Both the position numbers and the translations under genes were made by a program. The notes under the pieces are model-generated. The model ran no database searches and had not been told where the DNA came from. It was given only the letters and a program-made list of their open reading frames with translations. A stretch of 64,000 nt of DNA from Acetivibrio cellulolyticus CD2 (GTDB lineage: Bacteria; Bacillota; Clostridia; Acetivibrionales; Acetivibrionaceae). Numbering within the stretch: position 1 is the stretch's first letter; every line of letters starts with the position of its first letter. Where the stretch lies: positions 995,900 through 1,059,899 of the forward strand of contig NZ_JH556659.1 of the NCBI RefSeq assembly GCF_000179595.2. Direction: 5' to 3'. Below are positions 63,329-64,000 of this stretch, in pieces.

Positions 63329-64000
63329 TTAAAGTATAATACAAATTAAACCTCCGCTTCCCTCATTGATTATCTTTTGAAGCGTTTCCTGAAGTTTTAG
63401 CTGAGCATCTTCCGGCATTCTGTAAAGCTTATTCTGAAGTCCCTCACTTACCAACTCATGCAGAGACTTACCGAATATATTCGATTGCCAGAGCTTTTCA
63501 GGCTCATTTTCAAATTCTTTTAACAGATAATTTACCAATTCTTCAGATTGCTTTTCCGAACCAACCAAAGGGGCTATCTCTGTCTCAATATCAGCACGAA
63601 TCATGTGAATTGAAGGAGCACTTGCTCTAAGTTTTACCCCAAATCTGTTACCCTGCTTGACTATTTCAGGTTCTTCCAAAGAAAGCTCATCCATTTGCGG
63701 TGTCACAATTCCATAGCCTTTTAATTTAACCTCGTGAAGTGCAAATTGTACCTTCTCATACTCCTTCTTGATTTTTGCCATTTCCCTCATAAGACTGATA
63801 AGTTTATGCTCTCCTTCGATCTCCAGCCCTGTCATTTCGCTTAACACACTATAAAACAAACCATCTGTTTCACTGATATCAACTAAAGCACTTCCTGTGC
63901 CGAGATTTATTCTGTCAATCTGCGCTTTTTTGATGAACGTTTTATAATCTCCAAACCTGTTCATACTGCTTTTTATTTCCCTGATCTTTGTTATTCCGCT
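63329..64000 (-). CDS. spoIVA: Stage IV sporulation protein A (partial, 5' end outside window)
   Basis: The C-terminal 223 residues are in the window; the frame stays open to base 64000. SpoIVA is the ATPase that polymerises on the forespore and carries the coat basement layer. The C-terminal part is diagnostic: SEKQSEELVNYLLKEFENEP, IFGKSLHELVSEGLQNKL, RMPEDAQLKLQETL and the final GSGGLICIIL. The N-terminal Walker motifs lie beyond the edge. Confidence 0.95.
   Translation of the reverse strand, partial: SGITKIREIKSSMNRFGDYKTFIKKAQIDRINLGTGSALVDISETDGLFYSVLSEMTGLEIEGEHKLISLMREMAKIKKEYEKVQFALHEVKLKGYGIVTPQMDELSLEEPEIVKQGNRFGVKLRASAPSIHMIRADIETEIAPLVGSEKQSEELVNYLLKEFENEPEKLWQSNIFGKSLHELVSEGLQNKLYRMPEDAQLKLQETLQKIINEGSGGLICIIL

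Overview
The window is a chromosomal segment of a low-GC, endospore-forming, cell-wall-rich Clostridia-type Firmicute. Sporulation genes (spoVD, a Spo0E-like gene, sigK, ytvI, spoIVA), clostridial gene order and copper-amine-oxidase-type stalk domains all support this. One secreted protein carries a type I dockerin, so the organism probably makes a cellulosome (relatives of Ruminiclostridium, Acetivibrio or Pseudobacteroides). Almost all of it is core genome; no IS element, prophage, CRISPR array, tRNA or rRNA gene was seen.

Layout. 1-7.2 kb (minus strand): mraZ-rsmH-ftsL-spoVD cell-wall cluster (spoVD runs off the left edge) preceded by rodA, a Spo0E-like gene and lgt. 7.2-9.9 kb: a pair of M16 peptidase homologues. 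9.9-13.1 kb: a small accessory patch with a 56-aa membrane protein, a chemoreceptor, a secreted stalk-domain protein and relics of two decayed genes (a carbohydrate-binding module and a TrpB-like protein). 13.2-31.4 kb: one long minus-strand housekeeping block in translation order, rpsB-tsf-pyrH-frr-(small PASTA-like)-uppS-cdsA-dxr-rseP-ispG then rimP-nusA-ylxR-ylxQ-infB-rbfA-nrnA-truB-ribF. 31.6-36.8 kb (plus): typA, mltG, trmR, trhP. 36.9-39.0 kb: dockerin-RCC1 protein. 39.6-41.2 kb: a second class B PBP. 41.4-51.4 kb (minus): lipoprotein, SLH protein, split MacB permease/ATPase, MacA-like adaptor, secreted DUF2680-type protein, histidine kinase and response regulator. 51.6-57.5 kb: sigK, ytvI, mutS2, ppaX-like, a small protein. 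57.6-62.7 kb: cell-wall amidase, small membrane protein, CUT1 sugar ABC transporter. Right edge: C-terminal part of spoIVA.

How the genes work together. The left third builds and shapes the wall; the central block makes ribosomal proteins, translation factors, tRNA/rRNA modification enzymes and the isoprenoid/phospholipid precursors for membrane and lipid II. The trmR-trhP pair makes the wobble-uridine modification. The most system-like part is 41-51.5 kb: a response regulator and kinase, a secreted helical protein encoded with them (CpxP-like arrangement), and a MacAB-type envelope exporter followed by surface proteins. The response-regulator gene and the exporter operon share the same promoter architecture: four RTGANN boxes exactly 11 bp apart, starting 11 bp from a TATAAT box in both cases, which predicts autoregulation plus direct control of the exporter.

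Other non-coding signals: three 10-bp AAGTGGTG repeats just downstream of the mraZ promoter (MraZ operator), an attenuator-like leader ahead of rimP-nusA-infB, a switchable-looking rpsB leader, a pseudoknotted leader ahead of the dockerin gene, and a 390-bp array of CTTTTGT repeats inside the cell-wall cluster.
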